Shown here: positions 25,081 through 35,377 of the stretch, piece by piece
Numbering within the stretch: the first letter of the stretch is position 1
Layout of the letters: every line of letters starts with the position of its first letter
DNA from: Pseudacidovorax sp. NFM-22
GTDB taxonomy: Bacteria; Pseudomonadota; Gammaproteobacteria; Burkholderiales; Burkholderiaceae_C
Direction of reading: 5' to 3'
Assembly (NCBI RefSeq): GCF_021401245.1
Contig: NZ_JACBFY010000003.1
Span: forward strand, 496,001-560,000
Length of the DNA: 64,000 nucleotides
The notes under the pieces: model-generated
Told to the model about the DNA's origin: nothing
What the model saw: only the letters and a program-made list of their open reading frames with translations
Database searches by the model: none
Translations under genes and position numbers: made by a program

Positions 25081-27346
25081 CCCCCTGTTGGAAGAGTTCG
25101 AAGGAACGGTGCAAGGTCACCGTGATGGCCATGGTTTCGTGCAGCGCGACGACGGGGAAGCCGATGTGTATCTGCCACCGAACGAAATGCGGGCGGTGCT
25201 CCACAAGGACCGGGTCAAGGCGCGCATCGTGCGCACCGACCGGCGGGGCCGTCCGGAAGGGCGGGTGGTCGAGATCGTGGAACGCCCTGCGCAGCCGATC
25301 ATCGGGCGGCTGCTGAACGAAGGAGGCGTCTGGCTGGTGGCGCCTGAGGACAAGCGCTACGGCCAGGATGTGCTGATCCCAAAGGGCGCCACCGGCACCG
25401 CCAAGACGGGCCAGGTGGTCGTGGTGCAGCTCACCGAGCCGCCAGCCCTGTTCGGTCAGCCGGTGGGTCGCGTGGCCGAGGTGCTGGGCGAGATCGACGA
25501 CCCCGGTATGGAGATCGAGATCGCGGTGCGCAAGTACGGCGTGCCGCATGTGTTCTCCGAGGCTTGCCTGGCCGAGGCCAAGGCGCTGCCCGACAAGGTG
25601 CGGCCCACCGATCGGCGCCACCGCATCGACCTGCGTGATATTCCCCTGTGCACCATCGACGGCGAGGACGCGCGCGACTTCGACGACGCGGTGTACTGCG
25701 AGCCCATGAAGATGGGCCGTGGCAAGACCGCGAAGACCGGCTGGCGCCTGCTGGTCGCCATTGCCGATGTCAGCGCCTATGTGAAGACCGGCTCTCCCAT
25801 CGACATCGACGCCTACGACCGCGCCACTAGCGTGTACTTCCCGCGGCGGGTGATCCCGATGCTGCCGGAGAAGCTGTCGAACGGCCTGTGCTCGCTCAAC
25901 CCGGACGTCGACCGCCTGTGCATGGTGTGCGACATGGTGATCACGGCCGAAGGCGAGATCGAGGCCTACCAGTTCTACCCGGCCGTGATGCACAGCCACG
26001 CCCGCTTCACCTACACCGAGGTGGCGGCCATCCTCGCCAACACGCGCGGCCCCGAGGCGGCGCGCCGCAAGGAGCGCGTGCAGGACCTGCTCAATCTGGC
26101 GGACGTGTACCGCGCCCTGCTGGCGCAGCGCAGCAAGCGCGGCGCCGTGGACTTCGAAACCACCGAGACGCAGATCGTCTGCGACGAATCCGGCCGCATC
26201 GAGAAGATCGTGCCGCGCACGCGCAACGAGGCCCACCGGCTGATCGAAGAGGCCATGCTGGCCGCCAACGTCTGCAGTGCCGACTTCATCGCACAGAGCA
26301 AGCACCCCGGTCTGTTCCGCGTGCATGAAGGCCCGACACCCGAGAAGAAGGAGATCCTGCGCAACTACCTGCGGGCCATGGGCGTGGGCATGTCGATCAC
26401 CGACGAGCCGCATCCTTCCGAGTTCCAGGCCATCGCCGAGGCCACCAAGGGCCGGCCCGATTCGCAGCAGATCCACACCATGCTGCTGCGCTCGATGCAG
26501 CAGGCGATCTATACGCCGATCAACAGCGGCCACTTCGGCTTGGCCTACGACGCCTACACCCACTTCACCAGCCCGATCCGGCGCTATCCGGACCTGCTGG
26601 TGCACCGCGTGATCAAGGCGATCCTCGACGGCGCGCGCTACCAGTTGCCGGTGCTGCCCACGCCGGGCGAGGCCCATGCCAAGCTGGCCAAGCGGCTTGC
26701 CTCGCGCGTGAAGGCGCCGACGCAGGCGCCAGCCAAGCTGCCGGCGGCGCAGACGAAGGAAACGCAGGCCTGGCAGGCCGCCGGCCTGCACTGCAGCGCC
26801 AACGAGCGCCGCGCCGACGAGGCGAGCCGCGACGTCGAGGCCTGGCTCAAGTGCAAGTACATGCGCGAGCACCTGGGCGAGGAGTTCGGCGGCGTGGTCA
26901 CCGCGGCCACCACCTTCGGCATCTTCGTCACGCTGGACGCGATGTATGTCGAAGGCCTGGTGCACATCACCGAGCTGGGCGGCGAGTACTTCAAGTTCGA
27001 CGAGGCGCGGCAGGAACTGCGCGGCGAGCGCACCGGCATCCGCTATTCCATCGGCACGCGCGTGCGTGTGCAGGTGAGCCGCGTCGACCTGGATGGCCGC
27101 AAGATCGACTTCCGCCTGGTGCGCGAGGGCGAGGACCTCACCGCCCGCGCCATGCGCGACAAGGGCGTGTCAGCGCAGGGCGTGCCGGTCAAGGCGTCGG
27201 AAAAGCGGCAGTCGCGCCAGCGTGCCGCGTCCAATTCGTCGCGCCACGAAGGCAACCTGCCGGCTTCGCCGATCCAGGCGCTGAAATCGGCCGTCAAGAA
27301 GGCGGCTGGCAAGATCAAGAAGAAGCGCCGTCCGCCGCGTCCCTGA
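25058..27346 (+). CDS. rnr: Ribonuclease R
   Basis: Processive 3'-to-5' exoribonuclease of the RNase II family, degrading structured RNA. About 762 residues from the start used here. An N-terminal cold-shock domain begins [19 protein letters not shown]. The RNB catalytic domain has [17 protein letters not shown], with the metal-binding aspartates, then [21 protein letters not shown]-terminal S1 domain ([17 protein letters not shown]) and a basic tail ending KKKRRPPRP complete it. The start is unresolved: a perfect AAGGAG at 25047-25052 sits five bases before an in-frame ATC (25058), where ATG would be expected. GTG 25031, TTG 25088 and GTG 25109 are alternatives. Confidence 0.93.
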   Translation: MKNPAVANPLLEEFEGTVQGHRDGHGFVQRDDGEADVYLPPNEMRAVLHKDRVKARIVRTDRRGRPEGRVVEIVERPAQPIIGRLLNEGGVWLVAPEDKRYGQDVLIPKGATGTAKTGQVVVVQLTEPPALFGQPVGRVAEVLGEIDDPGMEIEIAVRKYGVPHVFSEACLAEAKALPDKVRPTDRRHRIDLRDIPLCTIDGEDARDFDDAVYCEPMKMGRGKTAKTGWRLLVAIADVSAYVKTGSPIDIDAYDRATSVYFPRRVIPMLPEKLSNGLCSLNPDVDRLCMVCDMVITAEGEIEAYQFYPAVMHSHARFTYTEVAAILANTRGPEAARRKERVQDLLNLADVYRALLAQRSKRGAVDFETTETQIVCDESGRIEKIVPRTRNEAHRLIEEAMLAANVCSADFIAQSKHPGLFRVHEGPTPEKKEILRNYLRAMGVGMSITDEPHPSEFQAIAEATKGRPDSQQIHTMLLRSMQQAIYTPINSGHFGLAYDAYTHFTSPIRRYPDLLVHRVIKAILDGARYQLPVLPTPGEAHAKLAKRLASRVKAPTQAPAKLPAAQTKETQAWQAAGLHCSANERRADEASRDVEAWLKCKYMREHLGEEFGGVVTAATTFGIFVTLDAMYVEGLVHITELGGEYFKFDEARQELRGERTGIRYSIGTRVRVQVSRVDLDGRKIDFRLVREGEDLTARAMRDKGVSAQGVPVKASEKRQSRQRAASNSSRHEGNLPASPIQALKSAVKKAAGKIKKKRRPPRP

Positions 27347-27434
27347 GCTTTCCCTTCACCCTGAGACTCCATCCAAAAGGCCATCGGCTTCCTGCATCGT
27401 CCCGGCGATGCGGCCGGTGGCCGGGTTCCTTTCC

Positions 27435-28214
27435 ATGACCGACAAGAGTTCCAATCCTGCGGCCCGCGCGCCGCGCATCGCGATCATCACTGGCGCCGGC
27501 TCCGGCATCGGCCGTGCCTCCGCCCTGGCCCTGCTGGCGGACGGCTGGAGTGTGGTGCTGGCGGGTCGCCGCCCCGAGCCGCTGGAGGCCGTGGCCGACG
27601 ACTCCGGCGCGGGCGAGCGCGTCTTCGCAGTACCGACCGATGTGACCCAGCCCGAATCGGTGGATGCGCTGTTTGCCGCCACCTTGCAGCGCTACGGCCG
27701 GGTCGACCTGCTCTTCAACAATGCAGGCGTGAGCAACCCGCCCGGTCCTTTCGAGGACTGGACGCCCGAGCAATGGAAGGGCGTCGTCGACATCAACCTC
27801 AACGGCATGTTCTATTGCCTGCAACGCGCCTTCCGCGCCATGCGGGACCAGTCGCCGCGCGGTGGGCGCATCATCAACAACGGGTCCATCTCGGCCCACA
27901 CGCCGCGGCCCAACTCCATGGCCTACACGGCCACCAAGCATGCAGTGGCCGGCTTGACCAAGACAGCTGCGCTGGATGGCCGCAAGTACGACATCGCGGT
28001 GGGCCAGGTCGATGTGGGCAACGCGCTCACCGAGATGGCTGCCAAGTTCCAGCGCGGCGTGCCGCAGGCCAATGGCGAGATCGCCATCGAGCCGACGATG
28101 GACGTCAACGTCGTGGGCCAGTCGGTGCTCTACATGGCCAATCTGCCGCTGGAGGCCAATGTGCTCTTCCACACGGTGATGGCCACCAAGATGCCGTTCG
28201 TCGGTCGCGGCTGA
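27435..28214 (+). CDS. Short-chain dehydrogenase/reductase
   Basis: A 259-residue NAD(P)-dependent oxidoreductase of the classical SDR family. The cofactor motif TGAGSGIG lies near residues 20-27, NNAGV in the middle, and the catalytic tyrosine and lysine are in [12 protein letters not shown] serine-containing stretch [10 protein letters not shown] provides the third catalytic residue. Substrate unknown. It follows rnr by 88 bp on the same strand, with no sign of functional linkage. An in-frame ATG at 27408 would add nine residues. Confidence 0.88.
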   Translation: MTDKSSNPAARAPRIAIITGAGSGIGRASALALLADGWSVVLAGRRPEPLEAVADDSGAGERVFAVPTDVTQPESVDALFAATLQRYGRVDLLFNNAGVSNPPGPFEDWTPEQWKGVVDINLNGMFYCLQRAFRAMRDQSPRGGRIINNGSISAHTPRPNSMAYTATKHAVAGLTKTAALDGRKYDIAVGQVDVGNALTEMAAKFQRGVPQANGEIAIEPTMDVNVVGQSVLYMANLPLEANVLFHTVMATKMPFVGRG

Positions 28215-28226
28215 GGCGCGTGCGCG

Positions 28227-29696
28227 TCAGGCGGGCAGCGCCAGTCCGAGGCCGGCTTGGCGGGCCAGTTGCGACGCGCTGAACGGACGGTCGGCGGGCC
28301 AGCCGTCCGCGGCCGCGCCGTGCCACCACACGGCCTGGGTTGCTGCGCTCTGCGGATCGAGGCCGGATGCCAGGGCCGCGCCCACCATGCCGGCCAGCAC
28401 GTCGCCGGTGCCGCCGGTGGCCAGCCGTGCGTTGCCCGTGGGATTGATGTGGGGGCAGTCATCGGGGCTCGCGATCACCGAGCCTGAGCCCTTGAGCACG
28501 ATGGTGCAGCCCAAGGCGTGCGCCAGCTGGCTTGCCGCGGCCAGACGATCCGCCTGCACGGCCGGGGTGTCGGTCTCCAGCAGCCTTGCGGCTTCGAGCG
28601 GATGCGGCGTGAGCACGGTGGCCCGACGGGCCTGCGCTCGTTTCTGCAGCAGTTCGCGCCAATCCGGGTGGCGCCCGAGTGCGTTGAGGCCATCGGCATC
28701 GAGCACCAGCGACTTCGCGTGGGCGAGCACCTCGGGCAGGAGCGCGTCCACGGCCGTGCCGCCTCCGCACCCGCAGACCACCGTCATCCGGTCAAGCGCC
28801 AGTGACCGAGGGTTGCGGCGCATGAGCGCGTCGTCGGCCGCGGGCGAGGGCGCTTCGTCGTCCAACAGGCCCACGAACACACGGCCTGCGCCCGCATGCA
28901 GCGCAGCGGTGGCCGCGAGCCATGCGGCCCCTGTCATGCCCGGAGCACCACCGATGACCGCGACGTCGCCGAAGCTGCCCTTGTGACTGTCGTGCGGGCG
29001 CGAGGCTGGTGCCGGGCGCCCAGGCAGGCGAGCATCCGGCGGGACACCGGTTCGATCGGCCCCCAGGTCGTCGAACCACACCACGCCCGCCGCGTCGCGG
29101 CCTTGCGCCGTGAACAGTCCGGGCTTGAGCGTGAGCAGACTCAGGCAGTGGCGCCGGCCCGGGCCTGCAATGCCCGGATCGGCCGCAGACCGCCCGGTGT
29201 CCGCGTCCAGGCCGCTGGGCAGGTCGACCGCCAGCACAGGCGCGCCGCTGGTCTGCATGCGGCGCAGGTGATCGTGCATCCGGCCACCGGGCGCTCGCGA
29301 GGCGCCCAGGCCAAGCAGCGCGTCGACGGCCAGGTCAAAGTGCACGGGCGCCTCAGGGGCGAGGGGGATGCCGGCCGCGCGCAGACGGTCGAAGGCGTCG
29401 CGCGCGTCGGAGGGCAGTCGCTGCGCGTCCCCGTCGAAGGTGACGGTCACCGGCCGACCGCGCCGCACCAGTTCGAGCGCCGCCTCGAAGCCGTCGCCGC
29501 CGTTGTTGCCCGGGCCGCATGCGATCCAGATGCAGCGTGCGTGCGGGACCAGGGCCATGGCCAAGCGTGCCGTTGCCGCGCCGGCACGCCGCATGAGCGT
29601 GTGCGCAGGCAGGTGGGCGGCAGCGGCTCGTTCGATGTGCCGCGATGCGGCGACGCCGTGCAGCGGATGGGGCAGGGTGAGGTCCAGGCGGTGCAT
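28227..29696 (-). CDS. nnr: Bifunctional NAD(P)H-hydrate epimerase / ADP-dependent NAD(P)H-hydrate dehydratase
   Basis: A 489-residue metabolite-repair enzyme that restores damaged hydrated NADH and NADPH. The N-terminal YjeF_N epimerase domain has CGPGNNGGDGFEAALEL near residues 58-74. The C-terminal YjeF_C kinase-like dehydratase domain has HKGSFGDVAVIGGAPGMTGA and the nucleotide loop ATGGTGDVLAGMVG. The ATG at 29696 is used because upstream sequence has no homology-like features. It follows dadA on the minus strand after a 28-bp gap, so it may be co-transcribed with it. Confidence 0.93.
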   Translation of the reverse strand: MHRLDLTLPHPLHGVAASRHIERAAAAHLPAHTLMRRAGAATARLAMALVPHARCIWIACGPGNNGGDGFEAALELVRRGRPVTVTFDGDAQRLPSDARDAFDRLRAAGIPLAPEAPVHFDLAVDALLGLGASRAPGGRMHDHLRRMQTSGAPVLAVDLPSGLDADTGRSAADPGIAGPGRRHCLSLLTLKPGLFTAQGRDAAGVVWFDDLGADRTGVPPDARLPGRPAPASRPHDSHKGSFGDVAVIGGAPGMTGAAWLAATAALHAGAGRVFVGLLDDEAPSPAADDALMRRNPRSLALDRMTVVCGCGGGTAVDALLPEVLAHAKSLVLDADGLNALGRHPDWRELLQKRAQARRATVLTPHPLEAARLLETDTPAVQADRLAAASQLAHALGCTIVLKGSGSVIASPDDCPHINPTGNARLATGGTGDVLAGMVGAALASGLDPQSAATQAVWWHGAAADGWPADRPFSASQLARQAGLGLALPA

Positions 29697-29724
29697 GGTG
29701 CGAGCATGCCTGAACCCGCGCGGC

Positions 29725-30981
29725 TTAGCGCCGCAGCAGGCGCTCCATGCCCAGGCCGTCGATGTCCACCTCGGGCTCGCGGTGAGCGACCAGATCGGCC
29801 AGCACGCGTGCGCTGCCGCATGACAGCGCCCAGCCGCTGGAGCCATGGCCCAGGTTCAGCCATACGCCGGGAACGCCGCTCGGGCCGATGATCGGCGGCC
29901 CGTCTGGCAGCATCGGGCGCGCGCCCTTCCACTGCTGCATGCCTGCGCTCAGATTGACGCCCCCTGGAAACCAGTCCTGCAGCACCTTGAAGAGCGTCGG
30001 CAGCGCCGCTGGATGGATGCGGCCGGGCTCGCCGCCGAGTTCTGCGCCACCCGCCACGCGCACCCGCTGGCCTTGCCGCGAGATGGCCACCTTGAAGCGC
30101 TCGTCCATCACGGCGCTGCGCGGTGCATTCAACGGCTCGCGTATCGGTGCGCTGATCGAGTGCCCGTACACCGGTGCGAGCGGGATCTGCAGTCCGAGGG
30201 GCGCCAGCAGCGGGACGGCGCCCAGGCCGGCGCAGACGATGATGGCATCGAATGCCACCGACTCGGAGCCCGAGGCCAGGCTGAGCGAACGCGGATGCGC
30301 AGCCGACAGCGGCGCGATGTCGCAGCCGAAATGGAACTGGGCCCCCAGGGCCTCGGCTTCGCGCTTGAGCAGCAGCGCGAACTGCCGGCAGTTGCCGACC
30401 TCGTCCTGGGGCAGGTGGATGGCACCGGCCAGGGCCGTGCCTTCGGCCAAGCCAGGTTCGATGCGGCGGGCGGCATCGGCGTCGACCACTTCGAAGGCGG
30501 CGCCGGCTTCGCGCAGGACGTCCAGGCCGGGCTGGATCAGCTTCTGTTCGCGCGTGCCGCGCAGCAGGACGAGGTAGCCATCGCTGCGCTCATAGGCCAG
30601 CTCGCGGCCTTCCACGATCCCGTGCAGGCGCTGCCGGCTGTAGAAGGCCAGGCGCTGCATGCGGCCGCGGTTGGCCAGGTAGGTCTCGAGCCGGCAGGCC
30701 TTCTGCCAGGCGCGCATGAAGGCGAGGTCGCGGCGGTGCAGTGGCCAGCGCAGCTTGATGGCGCCATGGGCCGACAACAGCGAGCGCAGCACCTTCCTGC
30801 GCATGCCCGGCGCGGCCCACGGTGTGACGTAGCCGGGGGCGACGACGCCGGCGTTGGCGAAGCTCGATTCCTCGGCGGCCGCCTGGCGGCGTTCGAAGAC
30901 GGCGACGTCGTGGCCGTCGCAGGCCAGTTCCCAGGCAGTGGTGACGCCGATGATCCCGGCGCCCACGATGGCGATTTTCAT
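29725..30981 (-). CDS. dadA: D-amino acid dehydrogenase
   Basis: FAD enzyme of 418 residues that oxidatively deaminates D-amino acids at the membrane and passes electrons to the respiratory chain; with alanine racemase it supports L-alanine catabolism. The N-terminal FAD motif is [20 protein letters not shown]. The DAO-type core continues with [18 protein letters not shown], a DadA-specific stretch, and ends with [18 protein letters not shown], the C-terminal FAD loop. A palindrome lies just upstream. No alanine racemase gene is present in the window. Confidence 0.94.
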   Translation of the reverse strand: MKIAIVGAGIIGVTTAWELACDGHDVAVFERRQAAAEESSFANAGVVAPGYVTPWAAPGMRRKVLRSLLSAHGAIKLRWPLHRRDLAFMRAWQKACRLETYLANRGRMQRLAFYSRQRLHGIVEGRELAYERSDGYLVLLRGTREQKLIQPGLDVLREAGAAFEVVDADAARRIEPGLAEGTALAGAIHLPQDEVGNCRQFALLLKREAEALGAQFHFGCDIAPLSAAHPRSLSLASGSESVAFDAIIVCAGLGAVPLLAPLGLQIPLAPVYGHSISAPIREPLNAPRSAVMDERFKVAISRQGQRVRVAGGAELGGEPGRIHPAALPTLFKVLQDWFPGGVNLSAGMQQWKGARPMLPDGPPIIGPSGVPGVWLNLGHGSSGWALSCGSARVLADLVAHREPEVDIDGLGMERLLRR

Positions 30982-31032
30982 TGGAGAGCAGAGGAGGGCA
31001 GGGCACGCCGCGCGCGGTCAGCCGATGCGCGG

Positions 31033-31059
31033 AGCATAGTTCAGGCAACGTTTGTTGCC
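31033..31059 (-). promoter_or_regulatory. Putative dadA promoter and palindromic operator
   Basis: Perfect dyad GGCAAC-GTTT-GTTGCC at 31044-31059, followed on the minus strand four to five bases later by TATGCT (31033-31038), a fair -10 hexamer. The dyad covers the spacer region, where a repressor or Lrp-type regulator could act. No good -35 is seen. Confidence 0.4.
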
Positions 31060-31189
31060 GGCTGTTGGCGGACGCGGGCCGGACCGGATCTGCGGGGAAG
31101 CGATTCAGCTGCCTTCATCCGTCGATCTGCGAGGCCTGGCCGGGCGGCCGCCTGGCGGGCGTTGCTGTCGAGGAGGGGAGGGCTCGTGA

Positions 31190-31336
31190 TACACTCCCGC
31201 GGTTTCGTCGGTCCCGGCTGTCTTCTGCATGCCGGGTTGGGGCCCAAGGCAGCATGTGGCTGTGTGGCTTGCCGGCGGAATTCATCCGCGAACCAGCCCA
31301 TTCAAGGTGTTCGCCACCCGGCCATGCTGCCGGGTG
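31190..31336 (+). promoter_or_regulatory. rpsB promoter and leader with hairpin
   Basis: The 399-bp gap between dadA and rpsB holds no gene. A TACACT -10 candidate at 31190-31195 is followed by a GC-rich CCCGCGG discriminator, giving a leader of about 180 bases. Near its end an eight-bp hairpin (CACCCGGC / GCCGGGTG, loop CATGCT) spans 31315-31336, 44 bases before the ATG. This resembles leaders in which ribosomal protein S2 represses its own operon, but I cannot confirm the known consensus. Confidence 0.4.
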
Positions 31337-31380
31337 CGATATGCGGGCTGGATTCAAGACCCAACCTTTGGAGAACTGCA

Positions 31381-32142
31381 ATGTCCACCACCATGCGTGA
31401 GATGCTGGAAGCCGGCGTCCACTTCGGCCACCAGACCCGTTTCTGGAACCCCAAGATGGCTCCGTTCATCTTCGGCCACCGGAACAAGATCCACATCATC
31501 AACCTGGAAAAGTCGCTGCCGATGTTCCAGGACGCGCAGAAGTACGCCAAGCAGCTGGCTGCCAACCGCGGCACCATCCTGTTTGTCGGCACCAAGCGCC
31601 AGGCCCGTGAAATCGTCTCCGACGAAGCCCGCCGCGCCGGCATGCCTTTCGTCGAGACCCGTTGGCTCGGCGGCATGCTGACCAACTTCAAGACGGTGAA
31701 GACCTCCATCAAGCGCCTCAAGGACATGAAGGCCCAGCAGGAAGCCGGCCTCGAAGGCATGTCGAAGAAGGAACAGCTGACCTTCACCCGCGAGATCGAG
31801 AAGCTCGAGAAGGACATCGGCGGCATCCAGGACATGAACGCCCTGCCGGACGCCATCTTCGTGATCGACGTGGGCTTCCACAAGATCGCCGTGTCCGAAG
31901 CCCGCAAGCTGGGCATCCCGCTGATCGGCGTGGTCGACTCCAACCACTCGCCCGAAGGCATCGACTACGTGATCCCCGGCAACGACGACTCCTCCAAGGC
32001 CGTCGCCCTGTACGCACGTGGCATGGCCGACGCTGTCATCGAAGGCCGCAACAATGCCGTCAATGACGTGGTCAAGGCCGTCGCCGAAGGCGAAGGCGAC
32101 GAATACGTCGAAGTCGAAGACAACGCTTCCGCCTCGGCCTGA
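31381..32142 (+). CDS. rpsB: 30S ribosomal protein S2
   Basis: A 253-residue structural protein of the small subunit. Recognised throughout: [20 protein letters not shown] at the N-terminus, then [40 protein letters not shown], and [19 protein letters not shown]. The TTTGGAGAACTGCA leader places a good Shine-Dalgarno before the ATG. It heads the conserved rpsB-tsf-pyrH-frr group. The C-terminus is acidic and Glu-rich. Confidence 0.99.
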   Translation: MSTTMREMLEAGVHFGHQTRFWNPKMAPFIFGHRNKIHIINLEKSLPMFQDAQKYAKQLAANRGTILFVGTKRQAREIVSDEARRAGMPFVETRWLGGMLTNFKTVKTSIKRLKDMKAQQEAGLEGMSKKEQLTFTREIEKLEKDIGGIQDMNALPDAIFVIDVGFHKIAVSEARKLGIPLIGVVDSNHSPEGIDYVIPGNDDSSKAVALYARGMADAVIEGRNNAVNDVVKAVAEGEGDEYVEVEDNASASA

Positions 32143-32161
32143 TTTCCAAGGCGGTCCGGAG

Positions 32162-32184
32162 AAGGGGCTTCGTGGCCCCTTTTT
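32162..32184 (+). terminator. Terminator or attenuator between rpsB and tsf
   Basis: Stem AAGGGGC / GCCCCTT with loop TTCGTG, followed by a T-run, 20 bases after rpsB and 40 before tsf. Partial termination here would lower EF-Ts relative to S2, as known for rpsB-tsf in other bacteria. Confidence 0.8.
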
Positions 32185-32224
32185 CGTTCCTCTGGCTACT
32201 GAAAACGATCTACGGAGTTAAGAC

Positions 32225-33148
32225 ATGGCAGCAATTACCGCAAGCATGGTCGCCGAGCTGCGCGCCAAGACCGATGCCCCCATGATGGAGTGCAAGAAGG
32301 CCCTGACCGAGGCCGAAGGCAACATGGAAAAGGCTGAAGAGCTGCTGCGCGTCAAGCTGGGCAGCAAGGCCGGCAAGGCCGCCGCCCGCATCACCGCGGA
32401 AGGCGTGGTCGCCGCCAGCATCGAAGGTACCGTCGGCGCACTGATCGAAGTCAACAGCGAAACCGACTTCGTGAGCAAGAACGACAGCTTCATCGCCATG
32501 GCCCAGGCCGCGGCGCAACTGGTCGCCAAGCACAACCCGGCCGACGTGGCCGCGCTGGGCGCCCTGCAATACAGCCAGGACGGCTTCGGCCCCACGCTGG
32601 AGGACGTGCGCAAGGGCCTGATCGGCAAGATCGGCGAGAACATGTCGATCCGCCGCTTCAAGCGCTTCGACACCGGTGCCAAGCTGGCTTCCTACCTGCA
32701 CGGCACGCGCATCGGCGTGGTCGTCGAGTACGAAGGTGACGACACGGCTGCCAAGGATGTGGCCATGCACGTGGCCGCCATGAAGCCCGTGGCGCTGTCC
32801 GCCAACGACGTGCCCGCCGAGCTGATCGAGAAGGAACGCGCCGTGGCCGCCGGCAAGGCTGAAGAGGACCGCAAGGCCGCTGAAGCTGCCGGCAAGAAGC
32901 CCCAGCCCGACGACATCGTGGCCAAGCGCATCGAAGGCGGCGTGCAGAAGTACCTCAAGGAGGTCTCGCTGTTCAACCAGGCCTTCGTCAAGAACGACAA
33001 GCAGACCGTCGAGCAGATGCTCAAGGAGAAGGCCACGACCGTGAAGGGCTTCACCCTGTACGTCGTCGGCGAAGGCATCGAGAAGAAGGTCGACGACTTC
33101 GCGGCCGAAGTCGCTGCACAGGTGGCCGCCGCCAAGGCTGGCGCCTGA
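32225..33148 (+). CDS. tsf: Elongation factor Ts
   Basis: Guanine-nucleotide exchange factor for EF-Tu, 307 residues. The N-terminal UBA-like domain reads [19 protein letters not shown]. The core contains the EF-Tu contact region around [14 protein letters not shown]. The C-terminal dimerisation-type part ends with [23 protein letters not shown] leader gives the ribosome site. It is followed by a strong terminator. Confidence 0.98.
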   Translation: MAAITASMVAELRAKTDAPMMECKKALTEAEGNMEKAEELLRVKLGSKAGKAAARITAEGVVAASIEGTVGALIEVNSETDFVSKNDSFIAMAQAAAQLVAKHNPADVAALGALQYSQDGFGPTLEDVRKGLIGKIGENMSIRRFKRFDTGAKLASYLHGTRIGVVVEYEGDDTAAKDVAMHVAAMKPVALSANDVPAELIEKERAVAAGKAEEDRKAAEAAGKKPQPDDIVAKRIEGGVQKYLKEVSLFNQAFVKNDKQTVEQMLKEKATTVKGFTLYVVGEGIEKKVDDFAAEVAAQVAAAKAGA

Positions 33149-33160
33149 TCGTCCGCGCAG

Positions 33161-33201
33161 GCGGTGGCGGGCCCTGTAACGGGGCGTGCCACCGCTTTTT
33201 T
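33161..33201 (+). terminator. Intrinsic terminator after tsf
   Basis: Eight-bp stem GCGGTGGC / GCCACCGC with a 19-base loop containing a smaller GCCC/GGGC pairing, followed by six Ts. It separates rpsB-tsf from pyrH. Confidence 0.85.
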
Positions 33202-33217
33202 CTTGCGCCTCACCACG

Positions 33218-33223
33218 TACACT
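33218..33223 (+). promoter_or_regulatory. Candidate pyrH promoter -10
   Basis: TACACT, 33 bp before the pyrH ATG and just past the tsf terminator, followed by CCCCCCGC. The same TACACTCCC context occurs ahead of rpsB. The -35 region (CTTTTT at 17 bp) is poor. Confidence 0.35.
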
Positions 33224-33255
33224 CCCCCCCGCTTCAACATTCTGTTCCATTGCCT

Positions 33256-33978
33256 ATGCAAGACGCCTCTCCCGCCCATAAGCGTATTCTTCTCAAGCTG
33301 TCGGGTGAGGCGCTGATGGGCGACGACGCCTTCGGCATCAATCGGGCGACCATCGTGCGCATGGTCGAGGAAGTGGCTGAAGTGGTGCGTCTGGGCGTCG
33401 AGGTGGCGGTGGTCATCGGCGGCGGCAACATCTTCCGCGGCGTCGCGGGCGGTGCCGTGGGCATGGACCGTGCGACGGCCGACTACATGGGCATGCTGGC
33501 CACGGTGATGAACTCGCTGGCCCTGGCCGACGCCATGAACAAGCAGGGCCTGACCGCGCGCGTCATGTCGGCCATCGCCATCGACCAGGTGGTGGAGCCG
33601 TACGTGCGGCCCAAGGCGTTGCAGTACCTCGAAGAGGGCAAGGTGGTCGTGTTCGCCGCCGGCACCGGCAACCCCTTCTTCACCACCGACACCGCCGCTG
33701 CATTGCGCGGCGCTGAAGTGGGCGCCGAGCTGGTGCTCAAGGCCACCAAGGTCGACGGCGTGTACAGCGCCGATCCCAAGAAGGATCCGACGGCCCAGCG
33801 CTATTCATCGCTCTCCTTCGACGAGGCCATTTCCCAGAACCTCGGCATCATGGACGCGACCGCCTTCGCGCTGTGCCGGGATCAGAAACTGCCCATCAAG
33901 GTGTTCTCCATCTTCAAGGCCGGTGCCCTCAAGCGCGTGGTGCTGGGTGAGGACGAAGGCACCTTGGTGCATGTCTGA
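33256..33978 (+). CDS. pyrH: UMP kinase
   Basis: Phosphorylates UMP to UDP in pyrimidine nucleotide synthesis; 240 residues. Bacterial UMP kinases belong to the amino-acid-kinase fold, and the signatures are here: [37 protein letters not shown], and [17 protein letters not shown], with [13 protein letters not shown] near the C-terminus. A TTG at 33250 is in frame but the ATG at 33256 fits family N-termini. Frr follows 15 bp later. Confidence 0.98.
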   Translation: MQDASPAHKRILLKLSGEALMGDDAFGINRATIVRMVEEVAEVVRLGVEVAVVIGGGNIFRGVAGGAVGMDRATADYMGMLATVMNSLALADAMNKQGLTARVMSAIAIDQVVEPYVRPKALQYLEEGKVVVFAAGTGNPFFTTDTAAALRGAEVGAELVLKATKVDGVYSADPKKDPTAQRYSSLSFDEAISQNLGIMDATAFALCRDQKLPIKVFSIFKAGALKRVVLGEDEGTLVHV

Positions 33979-33993
33979 CAACGAGAACAAATC

Positions 33994-34554
33994 ATGACCA
34001 TTGCCGATATCCGCACCGGGACCGAAGCCAAGATGAAGCAGACGCTGACCGCGCTGCAGGGCCATCTCGCCAAGATCCGTACGGGCCGCGCCAATCCGGC
34101 CTTGCTGGACAGCATCCATGTCGACTATTACGGCTCGCAGGTGCCGCTGTCGCAGGTGGCCAATGTGGCCCTGCTCGACGCGCGCACCATCAGCGTCCAG
34201 CCCTGGGAAAAGAACATGGGCGCCAAGATCGAGAAGGCCATCCGCGAAAGCGATCTGGGCCTCAATCCCGCCAGCATGGGTGAGCTGATCCGCGTGCCGA
34301 TGCCGCCGATGAGCGAGGAGCGCCGCAAGGAGATGACCAAGCTGGCGCGCAATGAAGGCGAAAGCGCCAAGGTCGCCACCCGCAACCTGCGCCGCGACGC
34401 CAACGAGTCGGTCAAGAAGCTGGTCAAGGACAAGGCGGCGTCGGAAGACGACCAGAAGCGCGCCGAGGCCGAGATCCAGAAAATGACCGACCGCTACATC
34501 GCGGAGATCGACAAGCTGGTGGCGGCCAAGGAAGCCGACATCCTGGCCGTCTGA
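33994..34554 (+). CDS. frr: Ribosome recycling factor
   Basis: A 186-residue tRNA-mimicking protein that, with EF-G, splits post-termination ribosomes. The length matches the family (185). The hinge and head motifs are [23 protein letters not shown], read as [15 protein letters not shown] then SIHVDYYG, with VPLSQVANV, and the C-terminal long helix contains [14 protein letters not shown]. Placed directly after pyrH, the usual bacterial order. Confidence 0.98.
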   Translation: MTIADIRTGTEAKMKQTLTALQGHLAKIRTGRANPALLDSIHVDYYGSQVPLSQVANVALLDARTISVQPWEKNMGAKIEKAIRESDLGLNPASMGELIRVPMPPMSEERRKEMTKLARNEGESAKVATRNLRRDANESVKKLVKDKAASEDDQKRAEAEIQKMTDRYIAEIDKLVAAKEADILAV

Positions 34555-34624
34555 GGCCCGCCCTGTCGCGTCGCCCATTCCCCGTGTCTTTTCCGGAACG
34601 CCGGAGCCAGGAGCCGACCCGTCC

Positions 34625-35365
34625 ATGACTGCCCAACGTGTGCCGCGCCATGTCGCCATCGTGATGGACGGCAACGGCCGCTGGGCGACGCGCCGGTTCC
34701 TTCCTCGGGTGGCCGGCCACCGTCAAGGCGTCGAATCGCTGCGCCGCTGCGTCCGAGCCTGCTCCGACCGCGGCATCGAGGTGCTGACTGTCTTTGCGTT
34801 CTCCTCGGAGAACTGGAACCGGCCCAAGGACGAAGTCTCCGGCCTGATGGACCTGCTGCTGCTGGTGTTGCAGCGCGAGGTACCACGGTTGGCGGCGGAC
34901 GGGGTGCAACTGCATTTCGTGGGTGATCGCACCGCCTTGTCGGCCCGGCTCGTGTCTGGCTTGTCCAAGGCCGAGGCGGACACTGCGCAGAACACGCGTC
35001 TGGTGCTGAACATCTGCTTCAACTATGGCGGCCGTTGGGACATCGCCCAGGCGGCGGCCCAGTTGGCCCGGCATGGTCACCCCATCACCGAGGAAAGCCT
35101 CGGCCGGGCCATGGCGCTGGCGCACAGCCCTGATCCGGACCTTGTGATCCGCACCGGTGGCGAACAGCGCTTCTCCAACTTTCTGCTCTGGCAGAGCGCC
35201 TACTCCGAGCTGTACTTCACAGACTGCCTGTGGCCGGAGTTCGACGAGGCCGCGCTCGATCTGGCGATCGAGGCCTTCCGTGGCCGCGAGCGTCGCTTCG
35301 GCAAGACCTCTGAGCAGTTGGTGGCGGGCCACCAACCGCAGCCGCTGCAAAGCCAGGTGGCCTGA
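34625..35365 (+). CDS. uppS: Undecaprenyl diphosphate synthase (isoprenyl transferase)
   Basis: Cis-prenyltransferase that makes the C55 lipid carrier for peptidoglycan and O-antigen from farnesyl and isopentenyl diphosphate. It has 246 residues. The first conserved region is HVAIVMDGNGRWATRR with catalytic Asp15, then GHRQGVESLRR, TVFAFSSENWNRP, and LVIRTGGEQRFSNFLLWQSAYSELYF. Start of the lipid-precursor section of the cluster. The gene begins 70 bp after frr. Confidence 0.97.
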   Translation: MTAQRVPRHVAIVMDGNGRWATRRFLPRVAGHRQGVESLRRCVRACSDRGIEVLTVFAFSSENWNRPKDEVSGLMDLLLLVLQREVPRLAADGVQLHFVGDRTALSARLVSGLSKAEADTAQNTRLVLNICFNYGGRWDIAQAAAQLARHGHPITEESLGRAMALAHSPDPDLVIRTGGEQRFSNFLLWQSAYSELYFTDCLWPEFDEAALDLAIEAFRGRERRFGKTSEQLVAGHQPQPLQSQVA

Positions 35366-35377
35366 GCGACGTTCTCC

